From Marinomonas pontica (GTDB lineage Bacteria > Pseudomonadota > Gammaproteobacteria > Pseudomonadales > Marinomonadaceae), in assembly GCF_026191375.1 (NCBI RefSeq), contig NZ_JAODTL010000013.1:1-40905 (forward strand): a DNA stretch of 40,905 nt, in the 5' to 3' direction. Positions within the stretch are counted from its first letter, which is position 1. Each line of letters starts with the position of its first letter. A program made the position numbers and the translations under genes. A model generated the notes under the pieces. That model searched no databases. It had not been told where the DNA came from and was given only the letters and a program-made list of their open reading frames with translations. Shown here piece by piece: positions 8,643 to 18,679 of this stretch.

Positions 8643-8666
8643 TTCCCCCATTTTTTTAGCGAGCGG

Positions 8667-10749
8667 TTACACATTAAGGTATTGGTCGTGGTTGGGAAGC
8701 CACCTCGACAATAACGGCGATACTCTGTCAGGGTATCGGCTGTGTAGCAGGCTAGCGGCCTTTTGAACATCATCCAGCAAGTTCTTATCACGTTGTAAAT
8801 CCGCTACTTTGAATTCCCATAGGCCGGTTTGTCGTGTACCGAGTAATTCCCCTGGCCCGCGTAATTCGAGGTCTTTTTCTGCGATTTTAAAGCCGTCACT
8901 GGTTTCTCTCATGGTAGACAGTCGCTCTTTACCTTGTTGTCCCAGTGGCGCTTTATAAAGCAACACACAATGGCTGGCGGCTTGACCTCGCCCAACGCGT
9001 CCACGCAGCTGATGGAGTTGCGCCAGCCCGAGTCGTTCTGGGTTTTCGATGACCATTAAGCTGGAATTAGGCACGTCGACACCCACTTCAATCACAGTGG
9101 TCGCGACCAGCAATTGAATCTCGCCTGCTTTGAATTTGGCCATGATGTCGGCTTTTTCTTGTGCTTTGAGTCGACCGTGTACCAAGCCAATGGACAAATT
9201 GCCCAATTGTTCTTGTAGCAAAATCGCCGTGTCTTCAGCGGCTTGGCGTTGCAGGGCTTCTGGATTCTTCAATCAAGGTACAAACCCAATAGGCTTGTTT
9301 GCCTTCTTCACAGGCGCTCTTTACTCGATCAATGACCTCTTGGCGACGCTGATCCGATACCACGATGGTGTTGACTGGCGTTCGTCCGGGTGGAAGCTCA
9401 TCAATGATGGAACAATCTAAATCCGCATACGCTGACATGGCTAGGGTACGAGGAATGGGAGTGGCGGTCATGATGAGCTGATGAGGCTGAAAGCCATGTT
9501 TCATGCCTTTTTCTCGTAAGGCCATGCGTTGGTGTACGCCAAAGCGATGTTGTTCATCAATAATCGCCAGCGCCGAACGGTCAAATTCAACCGTATCCTG
9601 AAACAGTGCGTGAGTGCCGACCACAATGTGCGCGGCACCTGAAGCGATGTCGGCGAGCTCTTTTTCTCGCACTTTGCCTTTGAGTTTTCCAATCATCCAC
9701 GCGACGTTAAGCCCCAAGGGTTTGAACCACTGACGAAAGTTATTGTAATGCTGCTCTGCCAGTATTTCGGTGGGAGCCATGATAGCCACTTGATAGCCTG
9801 CCTGTACGACGGACGCAGCAGCTAAAGCGGCAACCAAGGTTTTCCCTGAGCCAACATCTCCTTGTACTAAGCGCAACATCGGATGACCTGCGCCTAGGTC
9901 TGTGAGAATCTCTTGAAACACTCGGCTTTGCGCATTGGTGGGCGAGAAGGGCAATTGTTGCAACAGTCGTTGGCTTAATTCACCTGCGGTTTGAACCTTA
10001 ATTGCGGCATCTTGTTTGGCTTTCGTGCGTTTGCCTATTAAGGAAAGCTGATGCGCCATCAGTTCTTCGAAAGACAACCGGTATTGCGCAGGATGGCTGC
10101 CTGATCGCAGCAATTCGAGGTTGGCTTCTCTCGACGGGTGATGCAGAAAATGGATGGCATCACTCAGTGGCGGCAGGCTGAATTGCGTGCGGATTTCATC
10201 GGGTAGCCATTCTTGTAAATTGTAAGGCGTTAAACGCGCTAGCGCTTGTTCACACAGTTGGCGAATCTTGGTTTGCGTTAAACCTTCGGTCAGGGGATAG
10301 ATGGGCGTGAGTTGTGCTGTCTCCTCCTGTGTTTCGTCCTCGCCAATGACTTTGTATTCTGGGTGATAGATTTCGAACCCTGTGCTGCCGCGGCGAATCT
10401 CACCAAAGCAGCGCACGCGTTTGCCGGCTTCCAGCTGTTTCTTTTGCGCGGCGGAAAAATGAAAGAAGCGTAAGCACAGGGTGCCGGTATGATCCTTAAT
10501 CCGACACAGCAAACTGCGGCGTTTGCCCATTTTTATTTCGCTGCCTGTAATCTGGCCTTCAATAACAGCCTCGTCACCAAACCGCAGCAAGCCGATCGGC
10601 ACCACGCGCGTTCTGTCTTGGTACCGGATCGGCAAATGAAACAGCAAGTCTTGTACGGTGTGGAGATGCTGCTTGGCGAGCTTCTCTGCCATGGCATCGC
10701 CGACGCCTTTTAGCTCGCGCACATCCTGAGTATCTAATCCATCCATCAT
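8667..10749 (-). CDS. recG: ATP-dependent DNA helicase RecG, apparent +1 frameshift near 9259-9266
   Basis: RecG remodels stalled replication forks and branched recombination intermediates. The first frame (10749 to about 9264) has the wedge/OB domain (VVPIGLLRFGDEAVIEGQIT), Walker A VQGDVGSGKTLVA, DEQH box AIIDEQHRFGV and MTATPIPRTLAMS. It breaks after YWVCTLIEES. The next frame continues with EALQRQAAEDTA, then LVHGRLKAQEKADIMAKF, LLVATTVIEVGVDVPN and QLRGRVGRG, ending at 8667. Removing one base in TCCAGAAG gives 693 residues, exactly the E. coli RecG length, so the break is one inserted base, probably an artefact. The gene starts nine bases after oxyR, the same pairing as in Pseudomonas. 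Confidence 0.93.
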
Positions 10750-10758
10750 GCTGTTGGC

Positions 10759-11664
10759 TTATAAATCCAGATGCTTGCAAGCTTCACGAATGGATTGGCT
10801 GACCACTTCGATTGCTTTTGGTCGAGGGAAGCTGGCGCGCCACGCCAATGCCACGGTGCGTTTAGGAGCAGGTGCAGTGAATGGGCGAACTTCCAAAAGA
10901 TCATGATTGATATTGGTCACGGCGGATTTTGGTAACACCGTCACTCCCAACCCTGACGCCACCATGTAGCGAATGGTTTCCAATGAACTGCCGTTAACAA
11001 TGGTGCGTCCTTCATTGAACTCGCTGTCGCTGACAATCGGGCACGCTTCTAATACTTGTTCACTAAAGCAGTGACCTTTGCCAAGTAGCAACAGATTGTC
11101 GGTAGAAAGTTGATCGGTCTCTATGCTTTTTAATGCTGTCCAAGGGTGTTTTTTGGGCATCAAAACCACAAATTCTTCTTCATAAATCGGCTGTGTGACG
11201 ACGTCAGGCTCACGAAATGGCAAGGCGACGATAATGGCGTCTAACTCGCCGTTACGCAGCTTAGGACGCAAGTTTTCAGTGAGGTCTTCTTCGATGACTA
11301 AGGGCATCTCTGATGTGGCATTGTGCAGCGCAGGAATCATAAACGGGAACAAATACGGCGCAATGGTATAAATGGCTCCGACACGAAGCGGGCCTTTTAG
11401 TTGGTTTTTTCCAGAGCTGGCCAGTTCTTTGATCATGTTGGCCTGATCCAACACTCGCTTGGCTTGGGTGATGATTTGCTCGCCTAGTGGGGTGATGTAA
11501 ACGGAGCTTTTGCTGCGTTCAAAAATCGCTGCACCAAGCTCTTCTTCAAGCTTTTTAACGGCAACGCTAAGCGTTGGTTGTGACACATAACAGCGATCGG
11601 CAGCGCGACCGAAATGCTTTTCTTCTGCTAGCATTACAATGTATTTCAATTCCGTTAATGTCAT
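10759..11664 (-). CDS. oxyR: Hydrogen-peroxide sensor and LysR-type regulator OxyR
   Basis: OxyR senses peroxide through a reversible disulfide and activates catalase, peroxidase and related genes. The 301-residue protein has the LysR winged-helix N-terminus (YIVMLAEEKHFGRAADRCYV, then SQPTLSVAVKKLEEELGA). The effector domain carries GKGHCF with Cys199 and LEACP with Cys208, the same positions as the redox pair of E. coli OxyR. These two cysteines separate it from generic LysR proteins. The C-terminal YMVASGLGVTVLPKSAV segment is also typical. It is co-directional with recG nine bases downstream, the arrangement known in Pseudomonas. The upstream AT-rich gap shared with the divergent epimerase gene likely holds an autoregulatory site. 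Confidence 0.93.
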   Translation of the reverse strand: MTLTELKYIVMLAEEKHFGRAADRCYVSQPTLSVAVKKLEEELGAAIFERSKSSVYITPLGEQIITQAKRVLDQANMIKELASSGKNQLKGPLRVGAIYTIAPYLFPFMIPALHNATSEMPLVIEEDLTENLRPKLRNGELDAIIVALPFREPDVVTQPIYEEEFVVLMPKKHPWTALKSIETDQLSTDNLLLLGKGHCFSEQVLEACPIVSDSEFNEGRTIVNGSSLETIRYMVASGLGVTVLPKSAVTNINHDLLEVRPFTAPAPKRTVALAWRASFPRPKAIEVVSQSIREACKHLDL

Positions 11665-11774
11665 AGCACACCCTCTGACGTGGTCGATTCATTGTTAATA
11701 ACTATGATAATACATATTTTGATAAAGTATACTCGTTACGAATATTTCTGTACTAGGTTGTCGGGAGAACGCGC

Positions 11775-12620
11775 ATGGCAAACATTCTTATCGCAGGGTG
11801 TGGTGATTTAGGGTCGGACTTGGCCAGTGAGTTGGTGTCACAAGGTCATCATGTAACGGGCATACGTCGCACGCAGTCTGTGTTTCCCCATGGTGTGGAA
11901 GGCATCACAGGGGATTTGCTTGAGATGGATGACAGCATGCTTCCTGAGGCGGATGTGGTGTTCTTAATCATGACGCCAAATGGGCGCAATGAAGTGGCTT
12001 ACCGTGCCGCGTACTTTGACACGGCGCAAGTATTAGTCCGTCGATACAAAAATACCGATCAGCCACCCACTGTGTTTTTTGTCTCCAGCACCAGTGTCTA
12101 TGGTCAAAGCCAAGGGGAGTGGATCGACGAATCAACGCCAGCTCAGCCATCATCGGTAACCGCTGAGGTATTGCTCGACACAGAGCGACTGTTGGCGTCG
12201 GCTTTTGCCAGTGTGGCCGTTCGCTGCTCTGGCATTTATGGAGCGGGTCGCTTTCGGCTGCTCGAAACGGTATTAAGCGGAAAGGCATGGGAAGCGAACA
12301 GCTGGACGAATCGTATCCATCGTGATGATGTGGTTTCTGCTCTGGTGCTATTGGCACATTGCGCGCTGAGTAAAAAAACACTGCCAGCTCATGTGATTGT
12401 GACCGATCAAACACCTGTGTCTATGTGGGAAGTGAAGCTGTGGTTAGCGACGTGTCTTGGTGCGAATGTGGCGGTGAGCAATGGCGAAGGCTTTGTGCCC
12501 ACGTCAGGAAAGCGCATTCAAGGCCAATACCTTTTCTCACAAGGGTGGCGCTTGCGGTATCCAAGTTATGTCGCGGGTTATCATGGCTTGCTCGATGCGT
12601 TTCGCGCACTGAAAAAATAG
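11775..12620 (+). CDS. YeeZ-like NAD(P)-dependent epimerase/dehydratase family protein
   Basis: This 281-residue cytoplasmic protein has a Rossmann fold of the extended SDR type. The nucleotide-binding loop GCGDLGSDLASEL is at residues 8-20. The catalytic-type segment VSSTSVYGQ near residues 104-112 includes the SDR Tyr, but the following region lacks a clear YxxxK pair. VRCSGIYGAGR and NRIHRDDVVSALVLL follow, as in YeeZ-type proteins. The substrate is unknown for this subfamily, so no reaction is assigned. A GGGAGA ribosome site precedes the ATG. The gene stands alone on the plus strand, divergent from oxyR, and ends at a strong bidirectional terminator shared with ridA. Confidence 0.8.
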   Translation: MANILIAGCGDLGSDLASELVSQGHHVTGIRRTQSVFPHGVEGITGDLLEMDDSMLPEADVVFLIMTPNGRNEVAYRAAYFDTAQVLVRRYKNTDQPPTVFFVSSTSVYGQSQGEWIDESTPAQPSSVTAEVLLDTERLLASAFASVAVRCSGIYGAGRFRLLETVLSGKAWEANSWTNRIHRDDVVSALVLLAHCALSKKTLPAHVIVTDQTPVSMWEVKLWLATCLGANVAVSNGEGFVPTSGKRIQGQYLFSQGWRLRYPSYVAGYHGLLDAFRALKK

Positions 12621-12639
12621 CCATTGCGAGGAATGTCAG

Positions 12640-12675
12640 CCACAAAAAAAGAGGCCTCGGCCTCTTTTTTTGTGG
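12640..12675. terminator. Bidirectional terminator between the epimerase gene and ridA
   Basis: A perfect 16-bp stem, CCACAAAAAAAGAGGC paired with GCCTCTTTTTTTGTGG around the 4-base loop CTCG, has a T7 run on either strand. It lies 20 bases from each convergent stop codon. Confidence 0.92.
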
Positions 12676-12695
12676 TCAGTATCAGAGCGAAGCGT

Positions 12696-13082
12696 TTAGT
12701 CTTCTAACACCATGATACCTTCGATTTCCACTTGTACGCCTTTTGGCAACGCGCGAACACCCATTGCTGCACGAGCTGGGTAAGGTTGCTTAACGAACTG
12801 AGTCATGACTTCGTTAACCGTTGCGAAGTTACCCAAGTCCGTCATAAAAATGTTGAACTTCACTACGTTTTCTAGAGAGCCACCAGCGGCTTCACACACG
12901 GCTTGTAGGTTTTTGAAAACCTGAGTGGTTTGCTCCACGATGTCTTCGCTGATGACTTCCATGGTTTCTGGCACCAAAGGGATTTGGCCAGACAGATACA
13001 CTGTGTTACCTGCGCGAACCGCTTGAGAATATGGTCCAATTGCCGCTGGTGCGTTTTCAGTGTGAATGACTTGCTTTGACAT
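12696..13082 (-). CDS. ridA: Reactive intermediate/imine deaminase RidA
   Basis: RidA hydrolyses the reactive enamine/imine intermediates released by PLP enzymes such as threonine dehydratase, giving 2-oxoacids and ammonia. The 128-residue protein has the whole family pattern: [22 protein letters not shown] near the N-terminus, a central [20 protein letters not shown], and [21 protein letters not shown] near the C-terminus with the Arg that binds the carboxylate of the substrate. An AGGA ribosome site lies nine bases before the ATG. It follows spoT closely, completing gmk-rpoZ-spoT-ridA as in Pseudomonas. Confidence 0.95.
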   Translation of the reverse strand: MSKQVIHTENAPAAIGPYSQAVRAGNTVYLSGQIPLVPETMEVISEDIVEQTTQVFKNLQAVCEAAGGSLENVVKFNIFMTDLGNFATVNEVMTQFVKQPYPARAAMGVRALPKGVQVEIEGIMVLED

Positions 13083-13106
13083 AAATACGTATCCTATTTT
13101 AGAAGA

Positions 13107-15251
13107 TCATTTAACAGTAAAGGTAGATGAACTTAGCGCCCAACAATGGTTTCTCGGCTGACCTTTTCCACACATCAGAACCGCTTTGATGCGGCGCATA
13201 ACATCGGCGAGGCCAACGCGGCTGGAAATGGTAATGTTCAATCGTAAGCGACTGACTCGACCACGTTCAATAATGTCCAAATTGGACACTTGGAAATCCG
13301 TATCACTGATCGAGCTGGCAATCTTAGCAACCGCACCGCGTTCATTAATGTAAGTCACGATCAAGCTGATGTGCAGCTCTTCTTCGATCTCTTTGCCCCA
13401 TGACATATGAATAAAACGCTCTGGATTAGAAAGATGATCCTGAACGTTAGGGCAGTTGAGATGATGAATAATAATGCCTTTATCGACCTGAACATAGCCC
13501 ACAATGGGGTCGCCAGGAATGGGTGCACAACATTTCGCATAGGAAATGAGCATGCCTTCAGAGCCATTAACCTTAAACGATTTTGGCGTGATTAAGGTGT
13601 CTTCATCTATGTTCGGGAACAGCTCACGCGCCACAAGATAGCCCACATGACGACCCTTGCCGATGGACTCTAATAGATCATCCAGCGAGCTCAGTTGGTG
13701 CGTGGCCAATACTTGTGAAATTTGCTCGGTAGTCAGCTCTTCAATGTTGGTTTTAAACGCATTTAACGAACGAGTGAGCAAGCGATGACCAATCGATATG
13801 GCATTCTCGCGTTGTTTGTCTTTTAGATAATGACGAATATTTGTACGCGCTTTGCCGGTAATCGCAAAACTTAACCAAGCGACATTTGGCTGAGCGTTTT
13901 TCGCGGTAATGATTTCAACCGTTTGGCCACTTTCTAGCTGTGTACTTAGTGGTGCAAGACGGCGGTTAATTCGGCAAGAGATACAGGTGTTGCCGATCTC
14001 GGTGTGCACGCCATAGGCAAAATCAACGGGGGTTGCACCAGAAGGCAATTCAATAATTTGCCCATTCGGTGTGAAAACATACACTTCGTCTGGGAATAAA
14101 TCGCTTTTCACGTTGTCGACAAATTCGACGGGGTTGCGTGCTTTTTGCTGGATTTCCAGCAAGCTTTTTACCCATTTTGTCGCGCGGTCATGGTTGCTAG
14201 GCATGCTAGATGTGCCGCCGACCTTGTATGCCCAATGGGCCGCAATGCCGTTATTGGCCACCAAATCCATTTCTTCTGTGCGTATCTGGACTTCCATCGG
14301 AATGCCGTTGGTGCCTAGTACCGTCGTATGAAGAGATTGGTAACCATTGGATTTTGGAACCGCAATGTAATCTTTGAATCGACCTTCAATCGGTTTGAAC
14401 AGCGCATGAATCACGCCGAGGATTCGATAACAGCTGTCGTGTCGATCGGTGACGATGCGCACGCCCATCACATCCATGATTTCATCTAAAGACCGACGCT
14501 TCTTGTCCATCTTTTGATAAATGCTGTAAATGTGTTTTTCACGAACGCTGATACTGGCTTCTATGTAGTCTGCCGCGAGTTCCGATCGAATGGTGTCTTC
14601 CAGCTTTTGGGTGTCTTTAATGCGCTGCTGGCCATATTTTTTGTGGATGGCACGTTGAAGCATGCGTGCGCGCATTGGGTAGTAAGCTTGAAAGGCAAGG
14701 GATTCTAAATCTACCCGAACGTTGTACATACCCAGGCGGTTTGCAATAGGCGCATAAATGTCTAATGTTTCACGGGCAATACGGCGTTTTTTGTGGGCAG
14801 GCATGGCATCAAGTGTGCGCATGTTGTGCAATCTGTCCGCTAACTTAACCAAAATGACGCGAATGTCATCGGCCATGGCCATGGCCATTTTTTGGAAGTT
14901 ATGGGCTTGTTTCTCAATTTGGCTATTGAATTCTAAGTGAGTCAGTTTGCTCACACCATCGACCAAGCCTGCTACACCTTCTCCAAATTGCTCGGTGAGT
15001 GCTTCGCGGCTGATGCCAGTGTCTTCAATAACGTCGTGCAGAAGCGCCGCAGTCAGTCCATCACAATCCATTCGAAGTTCCGATAGAATTTCGGCGACAG
15101 CGAGAGGATGGGTGACATAGGGCTCGCCACTTTTACGTCGTTGGCCATCGTGGGCTTGTTCGGCGTAATAGTAGGCACGTTTTACCTTCGAGACTTGCTC
15201 GTAAGGCAAATACTGACTCAAGGTCAGTGCTAACTCTTCAATGGTATACAT
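13107..15251 (-). CDS. spoT: Bifunctional (p)ppGpp synthetase/hydrolase SpoT, 3' end probably frameshifted
   Basis: SpoT makes and degrades the alarmone (p)ppGpp. Domains in order: HD hydrolase (AHDGQRRKSGEPYVTHPLAV, then LLHDVIEDT, residues ~30-80), RelA/SpoT synthetase (GVRIVTDRHDSCYRILGVIH, then KDYIAVPKSNGYQSLHTTVL, ~250-320), TGS (DEVYVFTPNGQIIELPSGAT, ~395-455) and a C-terminal ACT domain. The frame as read gives 714 residues with an odd tail after DVMRRIKAV. In another frame the same DNA gives VSRETIVGR and a stop at 13133, close to the E. coli SpoT ending KVTRNRN. A third frame contains DVWK between them. One or two indels around 13160-13180 are therefore likely. The ribosome site GAGGTGAG directly precedes the ATG. 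The gene lies between rpoZ and ridA. Confidence 0.94.
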   Translation of the reverse strand: MYTIEELALTLSQYLPYEQVSKVKRAYYYAEQAHDGQRRKSGEPYVTHPLAVAEILSELRMDCDGLTAALLHDVIEDTGISREALTEQFGEGVAGLVDGVSKLTHLEFNSQIEKQAHNFQKMAMAMADDIRVILVKLADRLHNMRTLDAMPAHKKRRIARETLDIYAPIANRLGMYNVRVDLESLAFQAYYPMRARMLQRAIHKKYGQQRIKDTQKLEDTIRSELAADYIEASISVREKHIYSIYQKMDKKRRSLDEIMDVMGVRIVTDRHDSCYRILGVIHALFKPIEGRFKDYIAVPKSNGYQSLHTTVLGTNGIPMEVQIRTEEMDLVANNGIAAHWAYKVGGTSSMPSNHDRATKWVKSLLEIQQKARNPVEFVDNVKSDLFPDEVYVFTPNGQIIELPSGATPVDFAYGVHTEIGNTCISCRINRRLAPLSTQLESGQTVEIITAKNAQPNVAWLSFAITGKARTNIRHYLKDKQRENAISIGHRLLTRSLNAFKTNIEELTTEQISQVLATHQLSSLDDLLESIGKGRHVGYLVARELFPNIDEDTLITPKSFKVNGSEGMLISYAKCCAPIPGDPIVGYVQVDKGIIIHHLNCPNVQDHLSNPERFIHMSWGKEIEEELHISLIVTYINERGAVAKIASSISDTDFQVSNLDIIERGRVSRLRLNITISSRVGLADVMRRIKAVLMCGKGQPRNHCWALSSSTFTVK

Positions 15252-15313
15252 CGCTCACCTCACTAGGGCAAAAAGGAAGTGCGACTGTTGTGATCTGAGC
15301 GACACCATAGAGA

Positions 15314-15538
15314 TTAAAACTCGTGCAATGGGCGCTTTTGCTGATCAACATTCTTGGCGTTGATCAGGTTATCTGCGATTTCACGTAGTGCAACAACAGT
15401 AACTTTGTCGCCTTCTAAAGGCACTTTTGCGTCTTCGCCGCCAGTGGCAAGTTGACGAGCGCGTTTTGACGCGACCATCACTAGTTCAAAGCGGTTATCA
15501 ACATTTTCTAAACAATCTTCTACGGTAACTCGAGCCAT
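15314..15538 (-). CDS. rpoZ: RNA polymerase omega subunit RpoZ
   Basis: Omega is the small RNA polymerase subunit that helps beta-prime assemble and takes part in ppGpp binding. The 74-residue product begins [20 protein letters not shown] and continues VASKRARQL, with [17 protein letters not shown] in the second half, all family-typical. It is a little shorter than E. coli omega (91 residues), the difference being at the acidic C-terminal tail. It sits between gmk and spoT, 57 and 62 bases away, in the standard gammaproteobacterial order. Confidence 0.95.
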   Translation of the reverse strand: MARVTVEDCLENVDNRFELVMVASKRARQLATGGEDAKVPLEGDKVTVVALREIADNLINAKNVDQQKRPLHEF

Positions 15539-15595
15539 TTTGACCTCTGTGTTCGGTTATCTATTTTTCCAAGGGTAATTCTACTTAACGGCTTC

Positions 15596-16219
15596 TTACA
15601 ATGACAAGAGATCATTTATAAGAATGGTATTTTTTTCTTTCATTACAGTGGTTTTCGAGCGCATTGCGGTGAAAATGGACTGTAATTGTGACAAGGCGGT
15701 ATCGAAGTCGTCATTGACGATCACGAAATCGTATTCATCGTAATGCGACATTTCATTAACGGCTTTGCTCATGCGTCTTTGGATGACGTCATCTGCGTCG
15801 GTTCCTCGACCACGTAAACGCTCTTCAAGAGAGGCCAGCGACGGTGGCAGAATGAAAATCCCCATGGCGTCAGGGTAAAGTTGTCGAACTTGACGCGCCC
15901 CTTGCCAATCAATTTCTAAAATGACATCCAAGCCGTCTTCAAGCATGGTGAAAATCGATGCCTTTGATGTGCCGTAATAGTTATCAAACACTTGGGCGTG
16001 TTCGAAGAAGGCATCTTCCGCAATCATATCTAAAAAGTCTTCAACGTCTGTGAAATAGTATTCTCGACCGTGTTCTTCGCCGGTTCTTGCTGCGCGAGTG
16101 GTATGAGAAATAGATATTCGCACCTGGCTGTCTTGACTCAATAGCGCCTTGTATAAGGTCGATTTACCGGCACCAGAAGGCGCAGATAAAATGAATAAAT
16201 TGCCTTTATGTTTGTCCAT
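15596..16219 (-). CDS. gmk: Guanylate kinase Gmk
   Basis: Gmk phosphorylates GMP to GDP with ATP in the cytoplasm. The 207-residue protein has the P-loop SAPSGAGKST at residues 12-21, the GMP-binding SISHTTRAARTGEEHGREYY near residues 37-56, and the lid-associated ILEIDWQGARQVR. The length equals that of E. coli Gmk. It is the first gene of gmk-rpoZ-spoT-ridA. Its product supplies the guanine nucleotides on which the downstream SpoT acts. The 251-bp gap upstream, facing the divergent response regulator gene, must hold its promoter; no clear -35/-10 pair can be assigned by eye. Confidence 0.95.
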   Translation of the reverse strand: MDKHKGNLFILSAPSGAGKSTLYKALLSQDSQVRISISHTTRAARTGEEHGREYYFTDVEDFLDMIAEDAFFEHAQVFDNYYGTSKASIFTMLEDGLDVILEIDWQGARQVRQLYPDAMGIFILPPSLASLEERLRGRGTDADDVIQRRMSKAVNEMSHYDEYDFVIVNDDFDTALSQLQSIFTAMRSKTTVMKEKNTILINDLLSL

Positions 16220-16470
16220 GGGGTTTTTTTAATCCGCCTGTCGATGTCTTTTTCAACGTTTTACTATATCACAAACCTACGAAGCAAATGTGTGTTCTTG
16301 GTAAAGACAATAGCGTGTATTCTTTATAACGTCATACAAATTGAAGAGAATGCCTGGTTACAAAAAATTTCTTAAATATTGAAGAGATTTGCAAAAATAT
16401 CACTACTCTTAACGGAACGTAATCATCGTTCTAATTTACACCGCAAGTTAAAAATGGAAGGGAAACGAAG

Positions 16471-18675
16471 ATGGATTTACCCTCTAATGACAATCCAATA
16501 CTGCTGACGCCTACGCCCAGACACTATTGCAAAATCTTGTCTGTAGAAGACGATCAAGACTATCAAGAAGCCTTGCTTAACGGTTTAAGCGCGTTGAACT
16601 ACGACAATAAAGAGGTTGAGTTTTTGACCGCCTCTTCTGCGGCGGATGCCGCCACTGTCATCGCGGCAAATCCAGATATATCGGTCATGTTTTTAGATGT
16701 GGTGATGGAGACCGATGTGGCGGGTTTGCGTTTAATTCGCACTATCAGAGAAGTCATTGGGAACGATCTGGTGCGAATTGTATTGCTTACTGGTCAGCCA
16801 GGTATGGCGCCAGTAGATGATTTAATTGATCAGTATGATATTGACGATTATTGGTGCAAAGCAGACCTGACTCAGTCGCATTTACAAACCATCGTACTGA
16901 GTAATTTGCGTACGTGGGAGCACCTTTCCGACATGAAGGAAGCACGCCATGGTATGCAACTGCTATTGGCCTCCAGTCAAAGAATCGCCTCAAAAAGCGA
17001 CATCGTTGAATACACACACTCCATTCTAGAAGAGGTAGGGCAACTTCTAAAAATAAACAGTGGCGGCATTGTCTGTTTTCTTCACACCGAAGACGATCTG
17101 ATTGAGCACGCTCGAATTGTGGCAGCCAGTGGGGAGTTTTCATCCCATGTACACCGAGATTTGTTGTCGGTTGCCAATAAGGAGGAGGTGCTTAAAGGGG
17201 CCGTTGAACAAGCGAGCAAACAGAAAGGTCATGTGTTTCTAGAAGGCTTTTCTGTGTTGTATTTCTCGAATAAAGAATTGGATGGCCGAGAATACATGGT
17301 CGTCGTGAAATTGAATCGAGCATTGGCTGCAAATGAAATTAACCTGTTGCAAATTTTTTGTGAAAATATCGGTGCAGGGTTTCGGAATGTGGCGTTGCAT
17401 AACAAGCTTACTGAGCTAGCTTACGTTGACCCTATTTTAGGGCTTTACAACAAAAACTGGCTGTTACGTGAGATTCGTAACATGTTGTCTTGGGAGCGAG
17501 AAAAAGCCACGTTGTTAATGGTATACGTGGATGATTTGGCGTACACAGAATCGGTGCTTGGAGCCAAATATTGCGACCAGCTTATTTTGTCGCTTTATGA
17601 TCACCTAAATGAATTTTTTGATAAAACCGCTGATATTGCTTTGTTGGAACGGGATACCCTGATGTTGGTTGTCTACGACAACCAAGACTACAACGAGTCC
17701 TCTTTAGAACGAATCATACATACCAATATTAAGGTCGAAAAGGCCACACACTCGCTTGATTTGACCATCAGCTCAGTAAAGTTTTCCGAATTCTCTTCTT
17801 ATAATCCAGAGCAACTGATCAGTGTCGGAAAAAGTACGTTGGCAAGAGCGAAATACGAAGGTGTGGCGTATCTGGCCTTTTGCAATGAATTGGCCTCTGC
17901 CATGTTCGGCCGTTATGAGTTACTGCAAGATTTACGAGAGGCGATTCTAAACAATGAAATAGTGCCGTATTTCCAGCCCAAAGTGAGCCTGAAAGACAAT
18001 GCCTTAATTGGCTTCGAAGCGTTAGCGCGATGGGAACACAAGACGCGCGGCTTTATCTCACCAGAGCTGTTTATTTCTTTGGCCGAAAGCAGTGGACTGA
18101 TTGATAAGTTGGACCGGCAAATGTTGCGTCAATCGTGCCGAGCAATTAAGGCGCTTAAAGGGATTGGTATCAATGTGCCCATTTCGGTGAACGTGGCGGG
18201 CAATGAAATTATCCGCCCAGACTATTTTTCTAATTTTAAAACGATTCTTGAAGAAGAGCAGGCACCTGCTGAATTGATCGAATTAGAGATTACTGAGTCG
18301 CAATTGATTAATGAAAAAGCCACCATAAACAGGCATTTATCGGCGCTAAAAACATTGGGCGTGCACACGAATATTGACGACTTTGGCACGGGGTATTCTT
18401 CCCTAGCGTATTTGTCTACTTTGTCAGTATCGACGTTAAAAGTGGACCACAGTTTTGTGTGGCAAATGGAAGAATCAGAAAAAGATTTTGAAATCCTGAA
18501 AATGATTATTGAATTGGGCAATATATTGGGCTTGAGTGTTATTGCAGAAGGCATTGAGACCGAACAACAAAAAGCGCATTTGCTAAGTCTAGGTTGTGAG
18601 AACGGCCAAGGCTATTTGTTTGCTAAGCCAATGTCTTTGGAAAATACCATTCACTGGGTTCAATCTGGCCAATAA
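16471..18675 (+). CDS. Response regulator with DUF3369, degenerate GGDEF and EAL phosphodiesterase domains
   Basis: This 734-residue cytoplasmic protein probably hydrolyses c-di-GMP under two-component control. The receiver domain (residues ~20-145) has acidic EDD at 26-28, phospho-acceptor Asp76 in MFLDVVME, and VLLTGQPG. A GAF-like DUF3369 region (~150-315) follows, then a GGDEF fold whose signature is replaced by LLERDTLML near residue 394, so no cyclase activity is expected. The EAL domain (~490-734) has EALARW with Glu516, NVAGNE, ELEITES, IDDFGTGYSSL, LKVDHSFV, AEGIET and QGYLFAKP, all consistent with an active phosphodiesterase. It is followed after four bases by a histidine kinase, its likely partner, so kinase signalling would set local c-di-GMP breakdown. 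Confidence 0.9.
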   Translation: MDLPSNDNPILLTPTPRHYCKILSVEDDQDYQEALLNGLSALNYDNKEVEFLTASSAADAATVIAANPDISVMFLDVVMETDVAGLRLIRTIREVIGNDLVRIVLLTGQPGMAPVDDLIDQYDIDDYWCKADLTQSHLQTIVLSNLRTWEHLSDMKEARHGMQLLLASSQRIASKSDIVEYTHSILEEVGQLLKINSGGIVCFLHTEDDLIEHARIVAASGEFSSHVHRDLLSVANKEEVLKGAVEQASKQKGHVFLEGFSVLYFSNKELDGREYMVVVKLNRALAANEINLLQIFCENIGAGFRNVALHNKLTELAYVDPILGLYNKNWLLREIRNMLSWEREKATLLMVYVDDLAYTESVLGAKYCDQLILSLYDHLNEFFDKTADIALLERDTLMLVVYDNQDYNESSLERIIHTNIKVEKATHSLDLTISSVKFSEFSSYNPEQLISVGKSTLARAKYEGVAYLAFCNELASAMFGRYELLQDLREAILNNEIVPYFQPKVSLKDNALIGFEALARWEHKTRGFISPELFISLAESSGLIDKLDRQMLRQSCRAIKALKGIGINVPISVNVAGNEIIRPDYFSNFKTILEEEQAPAELIELEITESQLINEKATINRHLSALKTLGVHTNIDDFGTGYSSLAYLSTLSVSTLKVDHSFVWQMEESEKDFEILKMIIELGNILGLSVIAEGIETEQQKAHLLSLGCENGQGYLFAKPMSLENTIHWVQSGQ

Positions 18676-18679
18676 TTCG

